Below are positions 52,625 to 60,890 of a stretch of DNA of 64,000 bases, piece by piece. Positions within the stretch are counted from its first letter, which is position 1. Each line of letters starts with the position of its first letter. A model generated the notes under the pieces. The model saw nothing but the letters and a program-made list of their open reading frames with translations, was not told the DNA's origin and searched no databases. A program made the position numbers and the translations under genes. The DNA comes from Montanilutibacter psychrotolerans (GTDB taxonomy: Bacteria; Pseudomonadota; Gammaproteobacteria; Xanthomonadales; Xanthomonadaceae), in assembly GCF_003719825.1 (NCBI RefSeq), contig NZ_RIBS01000005.1, positions 124,001 to 188,000 of the forward strand, read 5' to 3'.

Positions 52625-54613
52625 ATGAGTTATTTCGTCACCGGCGCGACCGGGTTCATCGGGCGCCATCTCGTCAGCAACCTCCTCAAGCGCAAGGGCA
52701 CCGTCCATGTGCTGGTGCGAAAGGATTCGCTGAAGAAGCTCGACGCGATAGCCCGCAAGATGGGCTGGGACATGAAACGTGTGGTCGTGGTCAACGGCGA
52801 CATGACGGCTGCCAAGTGCGGCGTGAGTGCCGCGCAACTTCGTGCGCTGTCGGGCAAGGTCAAGCACTTCTTCCATCTCGCCGCGGTGTACGACCTCACC
52901 GCCAGCGCGGAATCGCAGCGCGTGGCCAACATCGACGGCACCAGCAACGCGCTCGACCTCGCCGCCGTGATCAAGGCCGGCTGCTTCCATCACACCAGTT
53001 CGATCGCCGCCGCGGGCCTGTACCCGGGCGTGTTCCGCGAGGACATGTTCCATGAGGCCGAGGGGCTCGACGACCCCTACCTGCGTACCAAGCACGAGTC
53101 CGAAGGGCTGGTGCGCGCCGAGAAGCGCGTCAAGTGGCGCATCTACCGGCCGGGCATGGTGGTTGGCCACTCGCAGACCGGCGAGATGGACAAGATCGAC
53201 GGCCCGTACTACTTCTTCACCTTCCTCAAGAAGCTGCGCCAGATGCTGCCGCCGTGGATGCCCACGCTGGGTCTGGAGGGCGGACGCATCAACGTGGTGC
53301 CGGTCGATTTCGTTGTGGACGCGATGGACCACATCGCGCACAAGCCGCGCCTGGACGGCCACTGCTTCCATCTGACCGACCCGGAACCGCAACGCGTCGG
53401 CGAGGTGCTCAACACCTTCGCGCGCGCAGGTCACGCGCCCGAAATGACGATGCGCATCGATGCGCGCATGTTCGCGTTCGTGCCAAGCGGCATCCGCGGT
53501 GCGGTCGGCAACCTGCCGCCGGTGCGCCGCTTCATCGGCATGCTGCTTCGCGATTTCCAGATCCCCAAGGAAACGATCAAGTTCCTCACCTATCCGACGC
53601 GTTTCGACAACCGCGAGACCGAGCGTGCACTCAAGGGCAGCGGCATCAAGGTGCCCGCGCTCGACGGCTACGCCTGGCGCCTGTGGGATTACTGGGAGCG
53701 TCACCTGGACCCCGACCTGTTCGTCGACCGCTCACTCAAGGGCAAGGTACGCAACAAGGTGGTGGTGATTACCGGCGGTTCCTCGGGCATCGGCCTGGCC
53801 ACGGCGCAAAAGGTGGCGGCGGCGGGCGCGGTGACGGTCATCGTCGCGCGCGGCGAGGAGGAACTGTTCAAGGCCCGTGACGCGATGAAGGCCGCCGGCG
53901 GCAAGGTGTTCGCCTATACCGCCGACCTGGCCGACCTGGCCGACTGCGATCGCCTGGTCAAGCAGGTGCTCGATGACCATGGCCACGTCGACTTCCTGAT
54001 CAACAACGCCGGCCGCTCGATCCGCCGCTCGATCGAACTCAGCTACGACCGCTTCCACGATTTCGAGCGGACCATGCAGCTCAATTACTTCGGCAGCCTG
54101 CGCCTGATCATGGGCCTGCTGCCGAAGATGATCGAGCGACGCCGCGGCCACATCATCAACATCAGCTCGATCGGCGTGCTGGCCAGCTCGCCCCGGTTCT
54201 CGGCCTACGTGGCATCCAAGGCCGCACTGGATGCCTTCAGTCGCTGCGCGCAGGGCGAGTTGTCGGGCAAGGGCATCAGCTTCACCACGATCAACATGCC
54301 GTTGGTGAAAACGCCGATGATCGCGCCCACCAAGATGTACGACAGCGTGCCCACCCTCACGCCCGAGGAAGCTGCCGATCTGCTGGTCAAGGCGATCATC
54401 GAGAAGCCCAGCCGCATCGCAACGCGCCTGGGCATCTTCTCGGCGGTGTTGAATGCGGTGGCGCCGAAGGCCTACGAGGTGGTGATGAGCACGGCGTTCG
54501 AGCTGTTCCCCGATTCGGCCGCGGCCAAGGGCGACAAGAAGGCGTTGAAGGAAGAGCACGCAAGCAACGAGCAGATCGCCTTCGCGGCGTTGATGCGCGG
54601 CGTGCACTGGTGA
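52625..54613 (+). CDS. Two-domain SDR, probable fatty acyl-CoA reductase
   Basis: The 662-residue product fuses two short-chain dehydrogenase domains. The N-terminal, extended SDR has the nucleotide loop TGATGFIG (6-13) and YLRTK (Tyr152, Lys156). The C-terminal, classical SDR has TGGSSGIG (about 383-390), NNAG, and YVASK (Tyr528, Lys532). Length, domain order and many blocks (GEMDKIDGPYYFF, NINIVPVDF-like, DYWERHLDPDLF, RTMQLNYFGSLRLIMG) agree closely with Marinobacter fatty acyl-CoA reductase as I remember it, which reduces acyl-CoA to fatty alcohol for wax esters. The neighbouring acyl-CoA-binding protein and TetR fit. Substrate, product (aldehyde or alcohol) and the fate of the alcohol are not shown. 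Confidence 0.85.
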   Translation: MSYFVTGATGFIGRHLVSNLLKRKGTVHVLVRKDSLKKLDAIARKMGWDMKRVVVVNGDMTAAKCGVSAAQLRALSGKVKHFFHLAAVYDLTASAESQRVANIDGTSNALDLAAVIKAGCFHHTSSIAAAGLYPGVFREDMFHEAEGLDDPYLRTKHESEGLVRAEKRVKWRIYRPGMVVGHSQTGEMDKIDGPYYFFTFLKKLRQMLPPWMPTLGLEGGRINVVPVDFVVDAMDHIAHKPRLDGHCFHLTDPEPQRVGEVLNTFARAGHAPEMTMRIDARMFAFVPSGIRGAVGNLPPVRRFIGMLLRDFQIPKETIKFLTYPTRFDNRETERALKGSGIKVPALDGYAWRLWDYWERHLDPDLFVDRSLKGKVRNKVVVITGGSSGIGLATAQKVAAAGAVTVIVARGEEELFKARDAMKAAGGKVFAYTADLADLADCDRLVKQVLDDHGHVDFLINNAGRSIRRSIELSYDRFHDFERTMQLNYFGSLRLIMGLLPKMIERRRGHIINISSIGVLASSPRFSAYVASKAALDAFSRCAQGELSGKGISFTTINMPLVKTPMIAPTKMYDSVPTLTPEEAADLLVKAIIEKPSRIATRLGIFSAVLNAVAPKAYEVVMSTAFELFPDSAAAKGDKKALKEEHASNEQIAFAALMRGVHW

Positions 54614-54912
54614 TGCCGGTCGTGGGGGCGCCTGCAACGGCGTCCCCACGACGTTGCGACCCCTTCAGCGTGTCCGCGATGGCCGCGCAGCGATGCGTCT
54701 TCGTGGTGGCGGTGGCGGGCTGTCAGCCGGCGTCCGCTGGGCCGACGCGATAGCAGACGCGCGACGGTGGTACGAACGACGACAAGATCGCTGGCACGAG
54801 CACTGGCGCAGTGCCCCGGCGCGTGTGCGCTGCTGTGCGGGCGACGGTTCTGGCCACAGCCGCGCTACAGGCGTGCGCGGGGTTGTGGCGGCCTGGGATC
54901 AGGCCGGGGCGT
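54614..54912 (+). other. Gene-free stretch after the acyl-CoA reductase
   Basis: About 300 bases between the reductase stop and the convergent Mrr-like gene. A frame at 54654 lacks a ribosome-binding site and overlaps the Mrr-like gene; no terminator or repeat stands out. Confidence 0.6.
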
Positions 54913-55902
54913 TCAATAGGAGCACTGCAGGAACCGCACCGCCGAGTTGCTTCTGGCAGGCGGTTGCAACTGCAGGCGCGAGAGCCGCAACTGGTCGTGG
55001 CGAACCAGCATCCTGCAGATCTCGTTGACGCGCTTGCTGCCGCTCTCGTCTGCGAGATAGACCATCAGCGTGGAGCGCGTCGACCACACCGCGCGCTCGA
55101 TGCCCGGTAACGCGTTGACGTCGCGGATCACCGCAACGCGCTGCTCTTGCTCGCTGGTTGGTGCCGACGACGCAGTGCCGCCAGCTGCCGATGCGGTGGG
55201 CGTGGAGGATGCGGGAGCGTCAGCGGCGTCTTCGGACGCCGGTACGGCCGTCGTTGGCGCCGGTTCGACCTGGGCGATGGCCGGCGCGGCGGAGGCGCCG
55301 TCCGACGGCTTGCCCAGGCCCAGCCCAATCGCGAGCACCGGGCCCAGCACCAGCGCGGCCAGCCACGCCAGCACGCTCATGCGGATGCTGCTGGCGCGCG
55401 CTTTCGTCACCAGGTCCTGGTGCAGGCTGGGAGGCAGCAGCGGATCGATCAACGGCCACAGGGTGGCGCCATCGAGCAGCTCCAGGCCGCGGTGGTTCTT
55501 GCGCGCATCGGGTTCAATCCGACCCAGGGTGGCCAGGATGCCGCCGGCCGCACCGTTGAAGCGCACCGCGTCGGCCAGCTCGTTAACCTGCGTGGTGTTG
55601 ATTCGGTAGCTGGCGCCCTGCTTGCAGCTGAGCAACCAGGTCTGTCCATCGCGATTGAGCATCAGGTCGGCGTGCGTGCCGCTTTCGCTGGTGGGTTCGA
55701 TGCGGTTCGCATCGAAGCCCTGCGCCTGCAGCGCTTCGATGACGAAACGTGAGAACTCGCGCCATCGCATCGCAGCCAGTGCCCGGATGCCCGAATCGAG
55801 GATCAATTGCTTGCATCGGACCACCCAGATCCAGGCGCTGGCCGCGCCACCCAGGATGACCGCTATCACGAGCGCGCTTGCTACGAAGGAAGCCGTCAAC
55901 AT
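54913..55902 (-). CDS. Membrane-anchored Mrr-like restriction endonuclease-fold protein
   Basis: The 329-residue product has an N-terminal membrane helix (about residues 8-28), then a domain with MRWREFSRFVIEALQAQGFDANRIEP and HADLMLNRDGQTWLLSCKQG. This D-x(n)-CKQ pattern matches the PD-(D/E)xK core of Mrr/DUF2034 nucleases, with Cys in place of the usual Gln/Glu before the Lys. A second membrane helix follows near residue 165-190, and then an Ala/Ser/Pro-rich linker and a C-terminal domain with GIERAVWSTRSTLMVYL. Whether it cuts DNA is unknown; no methylase lies near. Start ATG at 55902 with GAGG upstream. It converges with the reductase gene. Confidence 0.72.
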   Translation of the reverse strand: MLTASFVASALVIAVILGGAASAWIWVVRCKQLILDSGIRALAAMRWREFSRFVIEALQAQGFDANRIEPTSESGTHADLMLNRDGQTWLLSCKQGASYRINTTQVNELADAVRFNGAAGGILATLGRIEPDARKNHRGLELLDGATLWPLIDPLLPPSLHQDLVTKARASSIRMSVLAWLAALVLGPVLAIGLGLGKPSDGASAAPAIAQVEPAPTTAVPASEDAADAPASSTPTASAAGGTASSAPTSEQEQRVAVIRDVNALPGIERAVWSTRSTLMVYLADESGSKRVNEICRMLVRHDQLRLSRLQLQPPARSNSAVRFLQCSY

Positions 55903-56086
55903 CCTGACCTCGAAGGGGCGTGCTGGACCATGAGTCGGGACTATACGCGTCCGGGTGCATAGATCGACAGAGGCTGGATGCGGATCGTCGTCGTCACGAG
56001 CGCCGATCATCGGGCACTCGCACCTGCTGTGCCTACGTTCATGCGCGCCGACACCGGCCACGAGGCGCTCGACCAGAGACAAAAAA

Positions 56087-56136
56087 GCCCGTCGATCCGT
56101 CCGTGCGGGAGGGGATGCACGGAGGGAGCGACGGGC
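56087..56136 (-). terminator. Terminator of the phasin gene
   Basis: GCCCGTCG (56087-56094) pairs with CGACGGGC (56129-56136), with an inner hairpin CCGTGC/GCACGG. On the minus strand it is followed by TTTTTT (56081-56086 AAAAAA). Confidence 0.82.
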
Positions 56137-56189
56137 CTGGAGGCGCGGCGGGCCGCGCCCAGGGTGAAACGGTGCGGTTGGTTAGCCTG

Positions 56190-56789
56190 TTACGGGGCGA
56201 CCGGCGGCTTCGGGGCGTCGATCGACTTGCGCGCGGACTTCTTGACGGCCGGCTTGCTTGCCTTCTTGCTGGCCGGCTTGGCGGCGGCCGCAGCCGGCTT
56301 TGCGGCCTTGGCGGGCTTTTTCGTGGCGGTTGCCGGCGCCTTGGCGCCGTTGTGCCTGCGCAGTTCGGCCGTCAGCGTGTCGACACGACGGCTGAGATCG
56401 GCCAGGTCGTCACGGCCCGGTACGCCGAGCTTGTTGAGCGCGCGCTGCACGCGATCCTCGAACACCTTCTCGAGGCGGTCCCACGTGTCGGCGGCGCGCT
56501 CGCGTGCCTGGCCCACCTTGGATTCGACTACGTCACGCACGGCGTCGGCCTGGCCACCGGCGAACTTGCGTGCGGTCTGCTCCAGGCCAAGGCCTTCCTT
56601 GACGAGGCCTTCGAACAACTTGGTGCCTTCGGCCTGGGCACGGCCAAACGCGCCGACACCGGCGAGCCAGATCTGCTGCGCCGATTCGCTGAGCGACTTC
56701 GACAGGTGCTCGGCCTGTGCCTGGGCACCGGGCTTGGCGGTGCTGCGCTTGCTGGAGGCTTTCTTCGCGGTCTTCTTGAACGTGGCCAT
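56190..56789 (-). CDS. Phasin family protein (polyhydroxyalkanoate granule-associated)
   Basis: Phasins coat polyhydroxyalkanoate granules and modulate their size. The 199-residue product has an N-terminal basic stretch (KKTAKKASSKRST) and a long helical middle (SLSESAQQIWLAGVGAFGRAQAEGTKLFEGLVKEG, residues about 31-65) with the WLAGVGAFGRAQ signature of the family. The C-terminal tail of about 50 residues is rich in Lys, Ala and Pro, like AlgP/histone H1 tails. AGGGA seven bases before the ATG at 56789 sets the start. A patatin gene lies upstream on the same strand, 134 bases before the start. The synthase genes (phaC/phaE) are not in the window. Confidence 0.88.
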   Translation of the reverse strand: MATFKKTAKKASSKRSTAKPGAQAQAEHLSKSLSESAQQIWLAGVGAFGRAQAEGTKLFEGLVKEGLGLEQTARKFAGGQADAVRDVVESKVGQARERAADTWDRLEKVFEDRVQRALNKLGVPGRDDLADLSRRVDTLTAELRRHNGAKAPATATKKPAKAAKPAAAAAKPASKKASKPAVKKSARKSIDAPKPPVAP

Positions 56790-56923
56790 GGCGCTTCCCT
56801 GAGTCTGCGTGGTCGAAGGTGGATCGGTGACTTGGACGATCCTGATGATCGTGGCCAATGCACCATCGCCGCGGGGCCTAGAGTTTTCACACCAGCAACG
56901 TGTTGGCAGTGTGTGTGCGTCGC

Positions 56924-58165
56924 TCAGCGTGGGGGCTGTCGGCGGCTTTCGACGATGCGTTCGACATCGTCGAGCGCGCGCTTGAGGCGCGCGGTGGTAT
57001 CGGTGTCGCGCGCAGGCCGTGCCAGGCCGTCGAGGATCGAGCGGTTCTCGTCGGCCACCACGTCGGTGCGTATGCGAATGCCGTGCGCGGCCAGGAGCGG
57101 TGCGAGAACGTCGGCGCGACGGTGCAGGTCGGCCATGGTGTTGCGGTAGGCGATCTCGCAGATGCGCCGACGCGCCGAAAAACTGAAGGCATTGGTGAAG
57201 AACAGCTCGCCGTCTTCGGCGTTGGGCTCGAACACCAGCTGATCGATGTCCGGGTACTGCTGGCGGTAGCGCGCCAGACCGACCTGCATGCGCGACTGCA
57301 ACAGGGTGCGGAAGGTCTGGGACAGCACCGCGGGCAGGCCGCCCGATGCCAGGTGGCGAGCGACGTCGCTGCCCGGCGTGCGCTGCGAGTTGAACGGTAC
57401 CAGCGGGTTGATGCCGATCATCAGGTCGATGCCGCGCTCGAGCACCACCGAGGCGTGCATCGTGCGGCGCAGTGCGCCGTCGACGAAATGGCGGCCGCGC
57501 AGTTCGACCGGTGGGTACAAGCCGGGCAGGGCGGCGCTGGCCTGCACCGCGGTCGAGATCGGCACATCGTCCCAACCCTGGGCGCCGAAGCGCACCGCGT
57601 CGCCGCTGTCCAGATCGACCGCGACCACGAACAACGGCGCGGCCAGCTTGCGGAAATCGTTGCTCCGGCCGCGACGCGTGAACACCTCCCGCAGGAAGTG
57701 CTCGATCGCGGCGTTGTCGAACAACCCGGTGGGGACCAGCCCGCCGAAGCTCGCGACCAGGTCCGACCAGCGCGCATCGCCCGGCGAGAACAGCGCCTCA
57801 CGCCACCACTGGGTGGCCAGGCGAGGCAGGCTCGACGCGCGGCGCAGGTACTCGAAGATCGCCGGCCGCAGGAAGGTCTCGGGACGGAACTGGACGTCGT
57901 TGCTGTCGCCGGTGATGAAGATCCGGCACATCTCCTCGGTGCCCATCCGGTTGGCCAGGGCGGCGGCGAGGAACGCGCCACTGCTGACACCAACGTAGCA
58001 ATCCAGCCGAGTGAGGTCGAAGCCGTCGAGGGCCTCGTCCATGGCGCGCAGCGCGCCCAGCTCGTACATGCCGCCGATCGGTCCGCCACCGGCGACTGCC
58101 AGGCCGATCCTGGGTTCGGCCGAGGACTTGCGCGCCCGCTTCCGGGCCGAATGGAGTGACAGCAT
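56924..58165 (-). CDS. Patatin-like phospholipase near the phasin
   Basis: The 413-residue product has the patatin oxyanion loop GGGPIGG (26-32), nucleophile elbow GVSSG (Ser61) and DGA motif (Asp229). No signal peptide is present; the N-terminus is basic (LHSARKRARKSS). Members of this clade occur beside phasin and polyhydroxyalkanoate genes and may mobilise stored lipid or act on granule membranes; that role is inferred from neighbours. The ATG at 58165 lacks a strong ribosome-binding site, so the start is moderately certain. It differs clearly from the shorter patatin at 8349-9305. Confidence 0.86.
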   Translation of the reverse strand: MLSLHSARKRARKSSAEPRIGLAVAGGGPIGGMYELGALRAMDEALDGFDLTRLDCYVGVSSGAFLAAALANRMGTEEMCRIFITGDSNDVQFRPETFLRPAIFEYLRRASSLPRLATQWWREALFSPGDARWSDLVASFGGLVPTGLFDNAAIEHFLREVFTRRGRSNDFRKLAAPLFVVAVDLDSGDAVRFGAQGWDDVPISTAVQASAALPGLYPPVELRGRHFVDGALRRTMHASVVLERGIDLMIGINPLVPFNSQRTPGSDVARHLASGGLPAVLSQTFRTLLQSRMQVGLARYRQQYPDIDQLVFEPNAEDGELFFTNAFSFSARRRICEIAYRNTMADLHRRADVLAPLLAAHGIRIRTDVVADENRSILDGLARPARDTDTTARLKRALDDVERIVESRRQPPR

Positions 58166-58277
58166 GTAGGTACATACGGCGAGGTTGGGTCGAGTGTAGC
58201 CCAATCGCCGCCACCGCCCGGCCTGGGCACCGCCGTCGCGCTTGCGGGCTTGCCGGGTGCGGACGATGATCGCGCCA

Positions 58278-59006
58278 ATGTCCCGCAATCCCGACCTGTC
58301 CTCCCGGCTGGGCTGCCTGCTGCAACGGCACCAGACGCTGCACGACCGCCGCCTCGAACCGCGCAACCACCTGCGTTGGCTGCCGGAGTTGCGGCGCTGG
58401 CAGGCGGCGCGGCTGCAGGCCAGCTTCGAGCGCTTCCTGCTGGACCCGCGTCGGCGGCCGGCCGCGCAATTCTTCCTGACCGACGTCTACAACGATCACG
58501 ACTTCAGCCGTCGCGATGCCGACATCGCGCGCGTGCTGCCGATGATGCAGACGCTGCTGCCGGGCGCCCTGCTGGCGACGGTGGCCGATGCGATCGAGCT
58601 GGGCGTGCTGACGCATGCCTTCGACCTGCGCATGGCACATGTGCTGGACCGGATCGCACCGCGACGCCGCAAGCTGGATGCCGCCCTGTACGCGCAGGCC
58701 TATCGCGAAGCGGGCTTGCCGCGTCTGCGCGGCCACCAGATCGACCTGATCGCCAGTGTCGGCAATGGCCTGGGACGGGCGTTGCGGATGACCGGCGTGG
58801 TGGTGCTGCTGAAGTTGTCGCGTGGCCCGGCCAAGGCGGCCGGGCTGAGCGAGCTGCAGGGGTTTCTGGAGCGTGGTGTCGCGGCGTTCTCGAAGCTGGG
58901 CGAGGTCGCCGGCTTCATTGCCGAGATCGAAGGCGACGAACGTGACGTCGCCGCGCGCCTGTTTGGCGGCGACCCCGATCCGTTTCGTGGCGCGGCCGGA
59001 CGTTGA
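58278..59006 (+). CDS. FFLEELY-motif-type protein
   Basis: The 242-residue all-helical product contains AAQFFLTDVYNDHDFSRRD, a variant of the motif after which the FFLEELY family is named in gammaproteobacteria (here FFLTDVY), then DADIARVLPMM. The function is unknown; the gene is found beside patatin and polyhydroxyalkanoate genes. The divergent patatin starts 112 bases away, so they share a control region. The start is uncertain among ATGs at 58266 and 58278 and a GTG at 58242; 58278 is taken because the conserved region starts a few codons later. Confidence 0.72.
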   Translation: MSRNPDLSSRLGCLLQRHQTLHDRRLEPRNHLRWLPELRRWQAARLQASFERFLLDPRRRPAAQFFLTDVYNDHDFSRRDADIARVLPMMQTLLPGALLATVADAIELGVLTHAFDLRMAHVLDRIAPRRRKLDAALYAQAYREAGLPRLRGHQIDLIASVGNGLGRALRMTGVVVLLKLSRGPAKAAGLSELQGFLERGVAAFSKLGEVAGFIAEIEGDERDVAARLFGGDPDPFRGAAGR

Positions 59007-59019
59007 GACTCGGGTCGGA

Positions 59020-59295
59020 TCAGCCGAAGCGTTCTTCCAGCACCCGGCGGATTTCCGATTCGATGGGGCCCTTCAGCGCACCCAGCAGGAATCCCAGTTT
59101 CGCGGTGACGTGCAACTGCTTGGGCAGCAACGCGATGTGGCCGTCGACGCCGCTGCGCGCGAAGTTGAGCGTGTCGCCGTCCCAGCCGTATTCCATGCCG
59201 AAGCGCTCGGCGAGTTTCTCGGCCACTTCCTGCACCGCGGCGCGTGCCTTGGCCGGTGCCAGTGAGTGGGCGTGCTGGATGTTGATGTGGGACAT
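59020..59295 (-). CDS. Polyhydroxyalkanoic acid system family protein
   Basis: The 91-residue product begins MSHINIQHAHSLAPAKARAAVQEVAEKL, shown as the PHA-system family opening, followed by RFGMEYGWDGDTLNFARSGVDG and VTAKLGFLLGALKGPIESEI. Such small proteins are encoded with PHA granule genes; their function is not established. GGAGAAT precedes the ATG at 59295. It converges on the FFLEELY-type gene with 13 bases between their stops. Confidence 0.85.
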   Translation of the reverse strand: MSHINIQHAHSLAPAKARAAVQEVAEKLAERFGMEYGWDGDTLNFARSGVDGHIALLPKQLHVTAKLGFLLGALKGPIESEIRRVLEERFG

Positions 59296-59379
59296 CGGGA
59301 TTCTCCGGGGTTGCCCGGTATTGTGCGTGTGCAGGCCGGCTGCTTCCAAGTGCGCGGACCCGTGCTAGATTCCCGCCGC

Positions 59380-60183
59380 GTGGATGCCCTCAGACTTCGA
59401 TTCCCCAATCAAACCCCGGACGACCTGGTGCTGAGCCAGGGCGTGCACGGCATCGGCCGCGGGCCGGACGGCCTGCCGGTGGCGACCGATGACCCCGGCA
59501 TGACGTTGGTACAGCTAAGCGTCGATCGCCGTGGCGTGTGGCTGCGACTGCGCGATGGCGTGCGCGGTCTGCACGTCAACGGTCGCCCTGTGAAGCGCAT
59601 GGCGATGCTGCGCGCCGGCGACTCGATCTACTTCGAGGGTGTCGAGATGGGGCTGCTGGGTGGCGTGCCATCGGCGGCGCCAACGGGCAGCCCGGATGCC
59701 GCCACCAACGCCGACGTGCGCATGGTGCTGCGCGGCCTGGCCGGGCAATACCACGGGCGTTGCATCCCGCTGGACCAGACGCGCCTGGTGGGGCGGGCCG
59801 CCGATTGCGACATCCGCATTGGCGAAGGCGGCATCAGCGGCCATCACGCCAGGCTCGAACCGCACGGCGATGGCGTGGTGCTGCGCGACGAAGGCTCCAG
59901 CGCCGGCACCCTGGTCAACGGCGTGGCCGTGCGCGACGCGTTGCTGCGCTCGGGCGACCAGGTGGTGTTCGAGGCGCAGAGTCGCTTCGTGGTCGAGGCG
60001 CCGCTCGGTGCAGGCCAGCAGCGATCGACGGCACTGGACGCGGTCGATCGCGATGCCGACCCACTCGAACTCGAAGGCGCAGGCCCGGCGATGTCGTCGG
60101 TGCGGCGCATGCCGTGGCTGCTGCTTGCCGCGTTGATGCTTGCCGGCGCTCTCAGCCTGTTGCTGATGTACGGCGTGCGCTGA
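59380..60183 (+). CDS. FHA domain-containing protein with C-terminal membrane helix
   Basis: FHA domains bind phosphothreonine peptides. The 267-residue product has two FHA-like halves: an N-terminal one of weak similarity (VHGIGRGPDGLPV, GLHVNGRPV) and a clear one with RLVGRAADCDIRIGEGGISGHHARLE and GTLVNGV. A single membrane helix lies at the C-terminus (about residues 245-262). The GTG at 59380 gives the N-terminus VDALRLRFPNQ. No kinase or phosphatase is adjacent. The last 32 bases overlap the end of the convergent msrQ gene. Confidence 0.82.
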   Translation: MDALRLRFPNQTPDDLVLSQGVHGIGRGPDGLPVATDDPGMTLVQLSVDRRGVWLRLRDGVRGLHVNGRPVKRMAMLRAGDSIYFEGVEMGLLGGVPSAAPTGSPDAATNADVRMVLRGLAGQYHGRCIPLDQTRLVGRAADCDIRIGEGGISGHHARLEPHGDGVVLRDEGSSAGTLVNGVAVRDALLRSGDQVVFEAQSRFVVEAPLGAGQQRSTALDAVDRDADPLELEGAGPAMSSVRRMPWLLLAALMLAGALSLLLMYGVR

Positions 60184-60871
60184 GCGTTCGTCGCGACGCC
60201 AGCTTTTTCCACAGCCGCCAGCCCAGCAACACTGCGAGGATCGCCGCGTACATTGCCGGCTCGCGGATGTCGGACTTCACCAGCCACCAGAAGTGCAGCA
60301 CCGCCAGCACGGCGGTGGCGTACACCAGCAGATGCAGCCGGCCCCAGTTGCGGCCCAGGCGGCGCATCGCGGCCTTGGTCGAGGTCAGGGCCAGCGGCAC
60401 CAGCAGCAGCCACGCGGCGAAGCCGACCGTGATGTAGGGACGCTTGACGATTTCCTCGAACACCTGCGTCCAGTAGCCGCGCAGGTCGAGCACCAGGTAG
60501 GCGGAGAAGTGCAGGCTGGCGTAGGCGAATGCGTACAGCCCCAGCAGGCGCCGGAACCGCAGCAGCACGGCTTGGCCGGTGACCTGTCGCAGGGGCGTGA
60601 TCGCCAGCGTCAGCAGCAGCATGCGCAGCGCCCACAGCCCGAGGCGGTGCTCGATCTCGGCCACGGGGTCCGCACCCAGGCCGCCGCTGCCGGTCAGCCA
60701 CTCCGCACGGATTTGCCAGGCGAGAATCGCCATCGGCGTCAATGCCAGCAGGTGCACGACGAGCTTGGCGACGATGACGCCAGCCGGCGTCTTCGGGCGC
60801 GCCGGGCCAGTCCGCGACACCCGCGCAGGCGCCGCGGAGCGGTGGCCCGTCTTGCTGGCGGGTACGGTCAC
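60152..60871 (-). CDS. msrQ: Heme-binding membrane subunit MsrQ
   Basis: MsrQ (YedZ) is a heme b membrane protein that passes electrons from the quinone pool or flavin reductase to periplasmic MsrP. The 239-residue product has about six helices with family residues in LHFSAYLVLDLRG and NWGRLHLLVYATAVLAVLHFWW, which contain the heme-ligand histidines. An N-terminal extension of about 30 residues is basic. The start at 60871 (GTG) has GTGGA upstream; an in-frame GTG at 60886 is an alternative. It follows msrP after about 20 bases. Its 3' end overlaps the convergent FHA gene by 32 bases. Confidence 0.9.
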   Translation of the reverse strand: MTVPASKTGHRSAAPARVSRTGPARPKTPAGVIVAKLVVHLLALTPMAILAWQIRAEWLTGSGGLGADPVAEIEHRLGLWALRMLLLTLAITPLRQVTGQAVLLRFRRLLGLYAFAYASLHFSAYLVLDLRGYWTQVFEEIVKRPYITVGFAAWLLLVPLALTSTKAAMRRLGRNWGRLHLLVYATAVLAVLHFWWLVKSDIREPAMYAAILAVLLGWRLWKKLASRRTLSARRTSATG

Positions 60872-60890
60872 GTGCGCGTTGTCCACCGGA

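Noticed and set aside
54654-55028. Open frame of 124 codons after the acyl-CoA reductase
   Set aside because: It has antisense-like composition, overlaps the 3' end of the Mrr-like gene and has no ribosome-binding site.
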